A stretch of 64,000 nt of DNA from a virus. The number at the start of each line of letters is the position of its first letter. The first letter of the stretch is position 1. A model generated the notes under the pieces. The model saw nothing but the letters and a program-made list of their open reading frames with translations. It did not search any database and had not been told where the DNA came from. The DNA lies in IMG/VR virus record IMGVR_UViG_3300021185_005102, positions 1 to 64,000 of that record, one strand, 5' to 3'. Positions 9,498-20,500 of this stretch are shown one piece after another. The position numbers and the translations under genes were made by a program.

Positions 9498-10682
9498 ATG
9501 AACGTAGGATTTATTGGAGTTGGTAAACTCGGAAAAGACGCGGCCGAAGTAATGGCGGAGAAACATAACGTCGTTGGTTATGACATAACTGAAGTACAAC
9601 CAGATAACTTTAGAATGGTCCCAACAATTAAGGATGTTTGTGAAGGTGGTAGAGAACTAATTTTCATTGCTGTTCCAACACCACACCATCCAGACTATGA
9701 TGGAAGATACCCAACATCACATTTAGAAAATAAGGATTTTAATTACGACATAGTGAAAGAAGTTCTAACGGAGGTAAATAAATATAAATATGTCTCTAAA
9801 GATCAACTCATTGTCTTAATCTCAACAGTCCTACCTGGTACTATTAGACGAGAATTTATTGACTTAATACCAAATGGTAGGTTTATATATAATCCATATC
9901 TAATTGCAATGGGTACTGTAAAATGGGATATGGTAAATCCTGAAATGATTATCATCGGAACAGAAGATGGTTCCGAAACGGGAGACGCGAAATTACTATT
10001 AGACTTTTATAAAACATTTATTACTGAAGGTACGAGGTATGAACTTGGTACGTGGGATGAAGCCGAAGGAATTAAAATATTTTACAATACGTTTATATCG
10101 ACCAAAGTCGCACTGGTTAACATGATTCAAGACGTTGCTGAAAAATCGGGTAACATTAATACTGATGTTATTACAGGAGCACTTGAAAGATCCACATATA
10201 GAATTTTAGGACCCGCATATATGAAAGCAGGAATGGGAGATGGTGGAGGATGTCATCCTCGTGATAATATCGCATTAAGATACATGGCCCAAGAATTGAA
10301 TTTAGGGTATGACTTATTTGATGCGATTATGTTAGCAAGAGAAGTACAAGCAAAAAACATTGCAACTAAGTTAGTTGTTGAATCAAATAAACGTAACCTA
10401 CCGATTATTATATTAGGTCAATCATATAAACCTGACGTAGAGTATTTAGATGGTTCTTCATCTATTCTTGTTGGTCATTACTGTGAATCTTCGTATGGTG
10501 GTAAATACAAAGTACAGTATGATTTAGAGACCCCAATTAAAGGAATTTACTTATTGGGACATATGGGTAAACACCATGATTATGATTTCCCTGATGGGTC
10601 GGTAGTGGTGGATCCGTGGAGATCATATAAGACAGAAAAAGATATTAAGGTTATTCATTACGGAAATACTCGAATTGGATAA
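9498..10682 (+). CDS. UDP-glucose/GDP-mannose dehydrogenase family protein
   Basis: 394 aa. The N-terminal Rossmann NAD-binding motif is VGFIGVGKLG. It is followed by the family blocks FIAVPTPHHPDYDGRYPT, STVLPGTIRREF and the substrate-domain segment YNTFISTKVALVNMIQD. GDGGGCHPRDNIAL places the catalytic Cys at residue 252, aligned with the GFGGSCFPKD thiohemiacetal cysteine of UDP-glucose dehydrogenases. The enzyme should oxidise a UDP-hexose C6 to the uronic acid, supplying precursor for the surrounding glycosyltransferases. It is slightly shorter than typical family members (about 430-450 aa). Substrate cannot be fixed from sequence. Confidence 0.85.
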   Translation: MNVGFIGVGKLGKDAAEVMAEKHNVVGYDITEVQPDNFRMVPTIKDVCEGGRELIFIAVPTPHHPDYDGRYPTSHLENKDFNYDIVKEVLTEVNKYKYVSKDQLIVLISTVLPGTIRREFIDLIPNGRFIYNPYLIAMGTVKWDMVNPEMIIIGTEDGSETGDAKLLLDFYKTFITEGTRYELGTWDEAEGIKIFYNTFISTKVALVNMIQDVAEKSGNINTDVITGALERSTYRILGPAYMKAGMGDGGGCHPRDNIALRYMAQELNLGYDLFDAIMLAREVQAKNIATKLVVESNKRNLPIIILGQSYKPDVEYLDGSSSILVGHYCESSYGGKYKVQYDLETPIKGIYLLGHMGKHHDYDFPDGSVVVDPWRSYKTEKDIKVIHYGNTRIG

Positions 10683-10683
10683 T

Positions 10684-11361
10684 ATGAAAAATAAGATTTG
10701 GTTCTTTGGTGACAGTTTCACTTATGGTGATGGGTGTGTTGAAGATCGACCACCTAATGGGGAGTATTATAAACTAAAACCACATGGTGTGTTATGGAGA
10801 AAAGGTGTTGCGGACCATTTTAATATGAATGAAATTAATAGATCGATAGGTGGGGCATCTAATGATTGGATAATTAATTCATTAATCGACGAGTTACTAA
10901 ACATACAACCTAATGACATTGTTGTGGTCGGTTTATCATGGTCGGAAAGGTTTCAACTGATCGATAAGAAAAGTGGTAAATATATGAATTTTTTACCTCA
11001 GGATTTTATTAACCATACAAGTGAGGACACCCCCTTAGTACTTGATGAGGATGATAGTAGATATAATGTGGAATTATTTAATTCATTGAAAACGGTTTTG
11101 GTTGAGTATAGAGTACAACACGGTGAAATATTAAAAAAATATCAGTATGAACAAGCGTTAAAAATATTAAAAAAATTAGAACAATTTGGTGTTAGATTTT
11201 TACTATGGGATCTTAAAGATGTTCAGTTTCGTTATGAATCAATTGATCATGAAATGGGTAATGGTGATTACCATTGGTCATGGAAAGGACATGAGGGTTG
11301 GATGTTAAAATGTATTGAGTTATTAGAAAATAATAAAAATGAATATATGTGTAAAGATTAA
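10684..11361 (+). CDS. SGNH hydrolase-like protein (second)
   Basis: 225 aa from the ATG at 10684; an in-frame TTG at 10675 overlaps the previous stop but is less likely. Block I is WFFGDSFTYGDG (classic GDSxT with the nucleophile Ser). Later come NRSIGGASNDW (block II Gly region, block III Asn), VVGLSWSERFQ and a C-terminal HWSWKGHEGW in the position of the catalytic His block. Likely a cytoplasmic esterase or acyltransferase acting on carbohydrate. Sits between a sugar dehydrogenase and a carbamoyltransferase, consistent with decorating a sugar. Confidence 0.7.
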   Translation: MKNKIWFFGDSFTYGDGCVEDRPPNGEYYKLKPHGVLWRKGVADHFNMNEINRSIGGASNDWIINSLIDELLNIQPNDIVVVGLSWSERFQLIDKKSGKYMNFLPQDFINHTSEDTPLVLDEDDSRYNVELFNSLKTVLVEYRVQHGEILKKYQYEQALKILKKLEQFGVRFLLWDLKDVQFRYESIDHEMGNGDYHWSWKGHEGWMLKCIELLENNKNEYMCKD

Positions 11362-11376
11362 ATAACACAAACTATT

Positions 11377-13038
11377 ATGTATGCAATCGGGATCTCATCT
11401 TATTATCACGACTCGTCTTTATGTTTATTTAAAGACGGGAAATTAATATTCGCGTGTGAAGAAGAGAAATTCACGGGAGTAAAACATGACTATAGTTTTC
11501 CTAAGAAAGTACTAAACTATGTTACAAAAAAGTATTCTTTAACAAAGGAAAATGTAGAGGTGGTTTGTTTTTATGAAGATGTTGAGTTGAAAAGTCAAAG
11601 AGTTAAAGAATACTCAAAAAAACAATTACTAACCAAACCCTTATTATCAATTAGAAGAGTATGGGAATCTTATAGAAATAGACGAGAGTTAAAAAAACTA
11701 CTACCTAATATTTCTGATAATATTTTTTTCTCAAAACATCATCATTCACACTTATATTATTCATCATTTAGTTCTCCTTATAAAACCTCCGCAGTAGTTT
11801 CTATTGATGGTGTAGGAGAATACGACACAACAACCATATCCAAATACGATGGGGGGGTTTTAGATGTTGAAACCATTTCATCTTACCCACATTCTTTAGG
11901 TTTGTTTTATTCTGCAATGACCTCATTCTTAGGGTTTAGACCAAACGAGGGTGAATACAAAGTTATGGGATTAACATCTTATGGGAATAAAACTAAGTTG
12001 GTTGGGAAGGTCAGTAAATTAATAAAATTCGAAAACGGAGAAATAAAATGTAATTTAAAATATTTTAATTGGCATAAGTCAGATAAAATTATGTACAACT
12101 ATGAGTTATCTGAATTATTGGGTTTGTTACCAAGGACTCCTGACGAAAAAATAAAAAAAATACATAAGGATTTAGCATATGCGGTTCAACATGTTTATGA
12201 AAAGGTGTTGTTTGATCTTTTGGATTATGTTGGTAAAAAGTATCGGACTAGTAATTTATGTTTGGGTGGTGGATGTGCGTATAATGGGTTGGCGAATGGT
12301 AAGATATATCGAAACACTGGATTTAGGAAGGTATGGGTACCACCAGCACCATCTGATGCAGGGTCCTCTATAGGTTCTGTAATTAATTATTATATTAACA
12401 ACGGGACAAATGTTGAGATACCCAATACCCCGTTTTTGGGTCCATCGTACACCGTAAATTCAAAATCCAAGAAACAGTTGGGTGATAGGAAGACCATGTA
12501 TCTTAGTAATAAAAATTTATATAGAATAGTTGCCAAACAAATAAGAAAGGGTAAAGTCGTCGGTTGGTTTAGGAATGAAATAGAATTTGGTGCAAGAGCA
12601 TTGGGGAATAGATCAATTTTAGCCGACCCTACAAACCCTAAAATGAAGGATAGAATAAATAAAATGGTAAAAAGGAGGGAAGGATTTAGACCTTTTGCAC
12701 CTATGGTAACTAAAGAAAGACAACATGAATATTTTATAATGAATGACGATTTGAGATATATGAATCAAGTTGTTGAGGTTCGTGACCGATATAGGGATGT
12801 TCTTGTCTCCACAACCCATGTTGACGGTACCGCACGAGTACAAACAGTTTATCATGATAATGACATACATAATCTTTTAAGGGAATTCGAGTTTTTAACG
12901 TCACACCCTGTACTGTTAAACACATCATTCAACATTAAAGATAAGACAATGGTCTTAACCCCTAAAGACGCATTAGATACTTTTGACTCAACAGACATTG
13001 ATGTATTAGTCTTAAATAATATCGTAATTTTTAAATAA
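11377..13038 (+). CDS. O-carbamoyltransferase (NodU/CmcH/TobZ family)
   Basis: 553 aa, full length for the family. The N-terminal Kae1-like domain starts AIGISSYYHDSSLCLFKDG. It continues with the metal-binding HHHSH (H121-H125), then SIDGVGEYDTTT and GLFYSAMTSFLGF, and LCLGGGCAYNGLANG. The C-terminal YrdC-like domain has EFGARALGNRSILADP (around residue 405) and GFRPFAPMV. Family members make carbamoyl-adenylate from carbamoyl phosphate and ATP and transfer the carbamoyl group to a sugar hydroxyl. In this context a carbamoylated phage or cell-surface sugar is likely. A G7 homopolymer at about 11851 lies within the intact frame. Confidence 0.9.
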   Translation: MYAIGISSYYHDSSLCLFKDGKLIFACEEEKFTGVKHDYSFPKKVLNYVTKKYSLTKENVEVVCFYEDVELKSQRVKEYSKKQLLTKPLLSIRRVWESYRNRRELKKLLPNISDNIFFSKHHHSHLYYSSFSSPYKTSAVVSIDGVGEYDTTTISKYDGGVLDVETISSYPHSLGLFYSAMTSFLGFRPNEGEYKVMGLTSYGNKTKLVGKVSKLIKFENGEIKCNLKYFNWHKSDKIMYNYELSELLGLLPRTPDEKIKKIHKDLAYAVQHVYEKVLFDLLDYVGKKYRTSNLCLGGGCAYNGLANGKIYRNTGFRKVWVPPAPSDAGSSIGSVINYYINNGTNVEIPNTPFLGPSYTVNSKSKKQLGDRKTMYLSNKNLYRIVAKQIRKGKVVGWFRNEIEFGARALGNRSILADPTNPKMKDRINKMVKRREGFRPFAPMVTKERQHEYFIMNDDLRYMNQVVEVRDRYRDVLVSTTHVDGTARVQTVYHDNDIHNLLREFEFLTSHPVLLNTSFNIKDKTMVLTPKDALDTFDSTDIDVLVLNNIVIFK

Positions 13039-13157
13039 TGTTTAGAAAAATAATTAGATGGTTTAAGGACCGAAAAGAAAAGAAAAAAAGAGAGTTAAGA
13101 TATAAGGAAAAAATAGAGAGGTTAAAAAAACAAGACCCATTTACCTATAAGCATTAG
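13038..13157 (+). CDS. Small basic coiled-coil-like protein (39 aa)
   Basis: The ATG shares its A with the TAA of the carbamoyltransferase and the TAG lies one base before the next ATG, so the frame fits the operon exactly. The product is Lys/Arg/Glu rich (FKDRKEKKKRELRYKEKIER) and ends DPFTYKH. It is predicted to be a single charged helix. Function unknown. Short charged microproteins of this kind are common in phages. Confidence 0.55.
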   Translation: MFRKIIRWFKDRKEKKKRELRYKEKIERLKKQDPFTYKH

Positions 13158-13158
13158 T

Positions 13159-14427
13159 ATGAAAGTAATTCACACATACATAGACAAACAAAACTTAATA
13201 TGGAAAGAGTTATTATACACTCAATATTTAAGTGCCATTTTAGCCAAAAAACATTATGGAAGTATAAGTTTCTACGGTGATGAAATTTCATGTAAACAAA
13301 TAAAAGATATTGGCATACCTTACGATGAGATAAATCATGACATACTCGTCAAAGGAGATACGGACACGTGGAGTATTCCAAAAATAAAGGTATATGAATC
13401 AATAAAAGAACCTTTTCTTCATATTGATACCGACACATTACTCTTTAATAAAATATTATTGGATAGATATGATAGTGACTATATTTTTAGTCACAGGGAT
13501 ATGTTTATTGATGGTAAGGGTGAGACACTCAAGAACCTTTTTATTTATTGGTTTTGTAATTTGGATGAAAAGGAGATGGATCAAAATAAATACCCTTTTA
13601 GATCCTTAGTGAAAGACAGTAACAATAAGATACCTAAAATAATTTTAGAAAAAACGTCAAAAGATATGGATTACCCCCATGTCGATAGAACTTACAGTAA
13701 ATTGTTCTTCGATTTGATGGAAAATATGAGTGATAAGGTCTTTGATGAAGTTCACTTTGAATCTATACCAAACATGAACATTACGTACGTAAGAAACCAT
13801 GAAACCTTTGGTAAAGTATGTAGGGAAACCCTAAATCATTATTATTCAAATAAAAAAAGGATAGACGATGAGGTTTACGGTTCTTGTTATATAGAACAAC
13901 TAATGTTACACACAAATTTAAGATTGCATGATAAAAAATATAAAAAATCAAGTAAGAAAGGGAACAATTTCGTATTTGATGATATACCCTTATCAATCGT
14001 AGACGCTCACAATAACGTACCTGATATTAATAGTGTAAAGTTTCCATTTAAACTAAAAGTAAACAATAATGATCATTTTAAATTTGATTGTTGCGACCGC
14101 GTGATAATATCCCCTCTATCTAAAACCAAAAAAAAACCTGATGACTCCTATGAATTAATTATTAATGATATTGATGACATTAAAAATTATTTTGATCATG
14201 AGTTTAATGGTTTTTTTCATACCACATATATGAAATGGTATGATATTATACAAGTTATCATAATTGACAAACTAAGAAAGGAGATCGGAGATGACGAGAT
14301 AAGGAGAATACATGACTATTTTAGAAAACATTACCCTTCAAGAGGATTACCAACTACTTCCAACGGAGAAAGACTCTACACAAGACTTACCGGGTTTAAA
14401 TTTCATGGAACCACATCATTAATTTAG
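13159..14427 (+). CDS. DxD glycosyltransferase-like protein
   Basis: 422 aa. The N-terminal half resembles GT8/GT32-type and Bacteroidetes capsular-polysaccharide-linked proteins: VIHTYIDKQNLIWKELLYTQ, then YGSISFYGDE, then FLHIDTDTLLFNK with the metal-binding DxD. A central YIEQLMLH region and a His-containing AHNNVPD follow. The last about 130 residues (INDIDDIKNYF onward) are unassigned. Likely a nucleotide-sugar-dependent transferase; donor and acceptor unknown. Last gene of the first glycan block; a 91-bp AT-rich gap with a TATTTATC element separates it from the fibre gene. Confidence 0.5.
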   Translation: MKVIHTYIDKQNLIWKELLYTQYLSAILAKKHYGSISFYGDEISCKQIKDIGIPYDEINHDILVKGDTDTWSIPKIKVYESIKEPFLHIDTDTLLFNKILLDRYDSDYIFSHRDMFIDGKGETLKNLFIYWFCNLDEKEMDQNKYPFRSLVKDSNNKIPKIILEKTSKDMDYPHVDRTYSKLFFDLMENMSDKVFDEVHFESIPNMNITYVRNHETFGKVCRETLNHYYSNKKRIDDEVYGSCYIEQLMLHTNLRLHDKKYKKSSKKGNNFVFDDIPLSIVDAHNNVPDINSVKFPFKLKVNNNDHFKFDCCDRVIISPLSKTKKKPDDSYELIINDIDDIKNYFDHEFNGFFHTTYMKWYDIIQVIIIDKLRKEIGDDEIRRIHDYFRKHYPSRGLPTTSNGERLYTRLTGFKFHGTTSLI

Positions 14428-14487
14428 AAAAAATATATTTAGTCCTTATAAATCTCATCAAAACCAAATTACTATTGAATTATAAAG

Positions 14488-14495
14488 TATTTATC
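14488..14495 (+). promoter_or_regulatory. TATTTATC element before the giant fibre gene
   Basis: TATAAAGTATTTATCT lies about 25-40 bp before the ATG at 14519. AAAGTATTTAT recurs before the 48356 gene. A late-promoter role is inferred. Confidence 0.35.
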
Positions 14496-14518
14496 TAATA
14501 AGAAAAACGTTTTTATAG

Positions 14519-17500
14519 ATGAATATATTTGATCCACACATTACAGGATCCCTATCCGTTTCCGCATCTGCAGAAATACAAGGGGATTTAACAGTACAAG
14601 GAACTATCTATGGTACTGCACAGATTGACGGAAGTGTTGATAATGCAATAAGTGCATCACACGCCGCCTCCTACTTACTCACATCAAGTTTTAATGATTA
14701 TAAAAATACCGCAGCTACTACTGGAAGTAATATATTCATTGGGGATCAAACAATTAGTGGATCGTTGTTACCTCAAGGAACACTTACTCATGATTTGGGT
14801 AGCGACACTAAAAGATGGAATGATATATATTTAGCGGGAAGTACTATCGATTTGGGTGGTACAAAAATAACTAAGAATAGTGATGGTGATGTACAACTTC
14901 ACGATAGTGGTAATACTTTAAAAAGATTAATTGCATCTGAAATTGAGTTAGGTCACGGATCGAACAAGAAAGTTCTTAAAGTAAATAATGGTCGTTTAAA
15001 GTTAATGGCCACTAACGACAGTGATGAAGAGTTAGCCCAATTATCGGGTTCGTTCACTGGTTCTTTTAGAGGAGATGGTAGTGGTTTAATTAATGTTCCC
15101 GCAAGTGGGGTTACGGGTCTAAGTTTAGATCGGATTGCAAGTACAACAGCAACCGCGTCGATATCCTCAGACAGTTTGATAACTAATGTTTCAATTATAC
15201 CTAGTATCACAAATACAATTGATTTAGGTGCACCCGACAAGGAGTGGAGAGATTTATATCTTTCATCAGGGTCATTATATATAAATGGACAACAAGTACT
15301 TTCAACTACAGGTACTGAATTAAGAGTCACTACAGATAGTGGTGAATCAATAAAAATATTAGAAACGGGTTCTGATACTATCACACTACAAACAGTTGAT
15401 GGTGATATTACATTAAGTTCTTCAGGAACGGGTAATATAGAATTAGATGCACCTATACAAATAACGGCGGGTAATAAAATAATATCTTCAGACGGAAACT
15501 CAATTGTTTTTGGTAATGGATTGATTATTACTGGTAGTATTGGATTAACAGGTACTGTCGATGGGGTTGATGTGGCATCACTAAAAACAGATGTAGACGC
15601 TATTTTAGATTCTTCTGAAGCCGATAAAGATTCGTTTGCTGAAATCGTAGGATTAATCAATAGTGTTGATACTGCGAATGACCAAGCATTTGCGGCACAT
15701 TATACCGCAAGTAATAATAGACTTAGTTCATTAGAAACAACTAGTGGTTCACATGATGGGAGATTAAGTTCATTAGAAACAACGAGTGGTTCACACTCAT
15801 CTAAATTAAACTCTTTAGAATTAGCGTCAGGTTCTATAATTGAAAGGTTAGGGGAGATAGAGTTTATTACGGGATCACATGACGGTAGGTTAGATGGATT
15901 AGAAACATTTACGGGTAGTGTGGATGGTACTATAAGGTCTGACTTTAATAGTTATACCTCATCCAACGACTCAACTAATACAAATCAAAATAGTAGATTA
16001 GGTAGTTTAGAAACCAAAAGTGGTTCTTTAAATACCGATATTAAATCAAAACTAAATACGGAAAATGTTGTTTCAGGTTCTGAGTTTGTTTTAAATTCAA
16101 CCTCACCAATAACACAATATGTTGATGTTACCGTAACTGCAAGTGGTGGTGTATATTATATAGATGGTGTAGAACAACAAATTGTCTCATTAGCGAAAGG
16201 ACTAGTTTATAGGTTTGATGTGTCAGACTCTTCAAATGCAGGACATCCATTTAGATTCTCAACGACAGATAACAATCAATACACAGATGGTGTAACTGTA
16301 AATGGTACTGAAGGTAGATCAGGGGCATACGTTCAAATTATTGTAAATCAAGACACACCACAAACACTATTATACTATTGTACCAATCATAATGGTATGG
16401 GTAATAAAGTTTTCGTCGGTGGAGCTGGTGACACAGACTCAATTACAGAAGGATCAACTAACCTTTACTATACGGATGCTAGAGTTAAATCCAAATTAAA
16501 TACGGAAACTGTTATTAGTGGTTCTGAACAAGTTGATATAACAAATACTACAAATTATAATTTAGTTACCAATAGAATTGGTTCTTTAGAATCATTCACT
16601 GCGAGTATTGATGATACATATGCGAGTGATACTGATGTAACAACTCTTAGGAATGATTTAAATACCTATACATCATCTAATGATTCTACGAATACAAATC
16701 AAAATAGTAGATTAGGTAGTTTAGAAACCAAAAGTGGTTCACACGATGGTAGATTAGATAGTATAGAATCATTCACAAGTAGTATTGATGATACTTACGC
16801 AACTGATACTGATGTAACAACTCTTAGGAATGATTTAAATACCTATACATCATCCAACGATTCAACCAATACATCACAAAATAATAGATTAGGTTCATTA
16901 GAAACCAAAACAGGTAGTTTAGATAGCGATATAACTGATCTAAGGGGTGATTTAAATACCTACACGTCTTCAAACGAAACAGATAAACAAAACTTAAGTG
17001 GTAGGGTAGATTCTTTAGAGACTAAAACTGGGAGTTTAACAACCGATATAAATACTTTAGATGGTAGGGTTGATTCCATAGAGTCATTTACCGCAAGTAT
17101 TGATGATACTTATGCTACTGACACAGATGTAACTAACCTAACCAACAGAGTTGGTAGTTTAGAAACCAAAAGTGGTTCATTAGAAACTACGAATACTACT
17201 CAGAATAATAGATTAGGGTCACTTGAAACAACTTCAGGTTCTCATGACGGAAGGTTAGATTCATTAGAAACCAAGACAGGTAGTTTAGATACCACCAATA
17301 CCAATCAAGACGGTAGATTAGATTCAATAGAATCATTCACTGCGAGTATTGATGATACATATGCGAGTGATACAGATGTTACTACATTAAGAAATGATTT
17401 AAATACTTATACCTCATCTAACAACACAACCAACCAAAACCAAGATATTAGATTAACTAGTTTAGAAACTGAAAGTGGTAGTGTTAGAAGTGATTTTAAT

Positions 17501-20500
17501 ACCTACACATCATCTAACGATTCGACCAATACATCACAAAATAATAGATTAAGTTCTTTAGAAACTAAGACTGGTAGTTTAGATGGTAATATTACAGGTT
17601 TAGATGGTAGGTTAGATACAATAGAAGGTGGTTTAGAATTTACAGGTTCTAACGTAACTATCAAAGGTGATCTTTTAGTTAAGGGAACAGAAACAAGAGT
17701 GGATTCAACAACTGTTGAGATCGGTGATAATATCATATCTTTAAATGGTAGTGGGGCACAAAATGCGGGTATAGAGGTTAGAGACAACACTTCTCCTGAT
17801 TTATTATCGGGTTCATTATTATGGGACGGACAAAACAACTATTGGAAGGGTGGTCAAAAAGGATCTGAAGAAAGATTATTAGATAATACCGATTTAACCA
17901 CTTTAGATAGTAGATTAGATGGTATCGAGGCAGAAACAGGAAGTTATCTTACAGACTACAACAATGAATACACAACAGGTGCTACATTTAATAGTGGTAA
18001 CGGTGTAATTACATTTAAAAGAAATGATGGTGACACATTTACTGTTGATATAGACGGTAGATTTTTAGACACAAGGGCACAAGTACATAGTGAATTATAT
18101 AGTACAAATGGTGACGCTAATGATTATACAGAATTTGGTATATATAGAAATTACGCGTCTAACGGACCTATCAGTGGTCACAACACAATATTACATGTAT
18201 CTCAAACAGACGGTAATTATGGTTTCCAATTAGGGGGATCAACAATAGTTAATGGTGACGGATTATACTTTAGAAATTTTGCGGGTACTGACTCAATAAC
18301 GGGATCAACGTGGTATCACATCGCAACAAGAGATTGGGTTGATGATCAAAATTTCCTAACAGACTATAATGATGAATATACGACAGGTGCCACTTTTAAT
18401 ACTAGTGACGGTGTAATTACATTCAAAAGAAATGATGGGGATACGTTTACCGTAGACATTGACGGAAGATTCCTAACAAGTTATTCTGAGACAGACACCT
18501 TAGATAGTGTAACTACAAGAGGGAATATTACAACAAACGACATAACTGTTGGTAATATAACTGCAGGACCCACTCTCGAATTGGGGGGTAATTTTAGTAT
18601 ACAAGGTACTGACGGAACTTACTACCAAAGAATAAAAACTATTGACACTTCATCAACAAGTGCGAATACTTTTAGTTTTGATGTTAAATTAGGAGCGAGT
18701 GCGAATTGGAAATCATTATTAATACTTAACCAAAACGATACCGCTACTTTTTCAGGAGAAGTTATTGCTACTTCATTCACTAAAAGTGGGGGTACATCAT
18801 CACAATTCTTAAAGGCGGATGGTAGTGTAGATTCAAATACATATTTAACACAGCACCCACCAATTGCATCACCAGCGTCTTCTAACAATAGTGGAAGAAC
18901 ATATATCCAAGATATACTATTAGACGGTAATGGACACGTAACAGGACTAACTACGGCCACTGAAACTGTCGTCAATACAGACACAAATGATATTGACTAT
19001 GTGAGTTCCGCAACATTCAATACGGGTACAGGTGTAATAACAGGTACTGGTGTGGGTAATGCCGGATTTACTGTTGATATTGATGGTAGGTACGTTGAGT
19101 TAGGTGGAGGTACGATGACGGGTGGTTTAATTACAACAAATTTACAAGTTCATGGAGGTTCCTCACAAATAGTTTTAAAAGACACAACGGACGATGACGA
19201 CCATTCTATATTATTTAGAAATAACGCCGACGGTGACGATTACAAGATAACAACCAAAGACTTTACGTCAGCCGCTACGGGAGACGGATTCTACCTTGGT
19301 TCAACGGGGGGTGACAACGTTGCATTAGTAACAAACAACACAACCGCATTAAATATCGACACTTCTCAGAATTCGGTCTTTTCAGGGAACGTTACTGCAT
19401 CTTCATTTATTAAAAGTGGGGGTACTTCATCTCAATTCTTGAAAGCGGACGGTAGTGTTGATAGTAATACCTATTTAACACAACACCCGAATATATCTGC
19501 AGCATCTTCATCTAATAATAGTGGTCGAACTTACATACAAGACATATTACTTGATAGTAATGGTCATGTTACAGGTTTAACAACTGCAAGTGAGACTGTA
19601 ACTAATACAGACGAATTTACAACAGGTGCAACATTCAATACAGGTAACGGTATTATCACATTCACAAGAAATGACGGAGATACTTATACTGTAGATATTG
19701 ATGGTAGGTATTTAACGTCATTCACAGAAACCGATCCAATATTTACGGCTCATGCCGCTTACAATATCACATCGACTCAAATAACTAATTGGGATACCGC
19801 ATATGGATGGGGTGACCATGCAGATGAAAATTACCTAACACAACACCCTAATGTAAATGCGGCAAGTAGTTCTAACAACAGTGGTAGAACATATATACAA
19901 GATATTTTATTAGATGGTAATGGTCATGTTACAGGTATAACCACATCATCAGAAACTGTGGTCAATACCGATGAATATACGACAGGTTCTACTTTTAATA
20001 GTGGTACGGGTATCATTACATTCACAAGAAATGATGGTGACACTTATACTGTTGATATATCTGCAACATTATCGGAAGTTACTGTAACGGGTGGTACATA
20101 TGATGGTTCAAGTCAAACATTAACATTGACAAAATCAGATGGCGACACGGTAGATGTTACGGGTTTTGCGTTGGATACTGACGTAAACTACTATCTAACA
20201 GGTGCAACATTCAATACAGGTACAGGTGTAATCACTTATAAAGTTAAGGGTGCATCCGATGTTACTGTTGATATTGATGGAAGATACTTACCACTTAGTG
20301 GGGGTACTATTTCAAGTAATAACACATATACTTTAAAGTTAGAAAACTCAAGTAATGGGTTAGGTACGGGAATTGAATTTAGTGATAACCCAGGGGCTGG
20401 TACACAAAGAGCATATATAACACATTACCATGGTGACGGTTCTAGTTATGGTTCTGGTGCGTCTATAGTGTTATCAACAAATCAACCCACAATGACAATA

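Noticed and set aside
11848-11860. G7 homopolymer in the carbamoyltransferase as a frameshift or phase-variation site
   Set aside because: The frame is intact and the family sequence continues normally on both sides; a single G7 is not evidence of phase variation.
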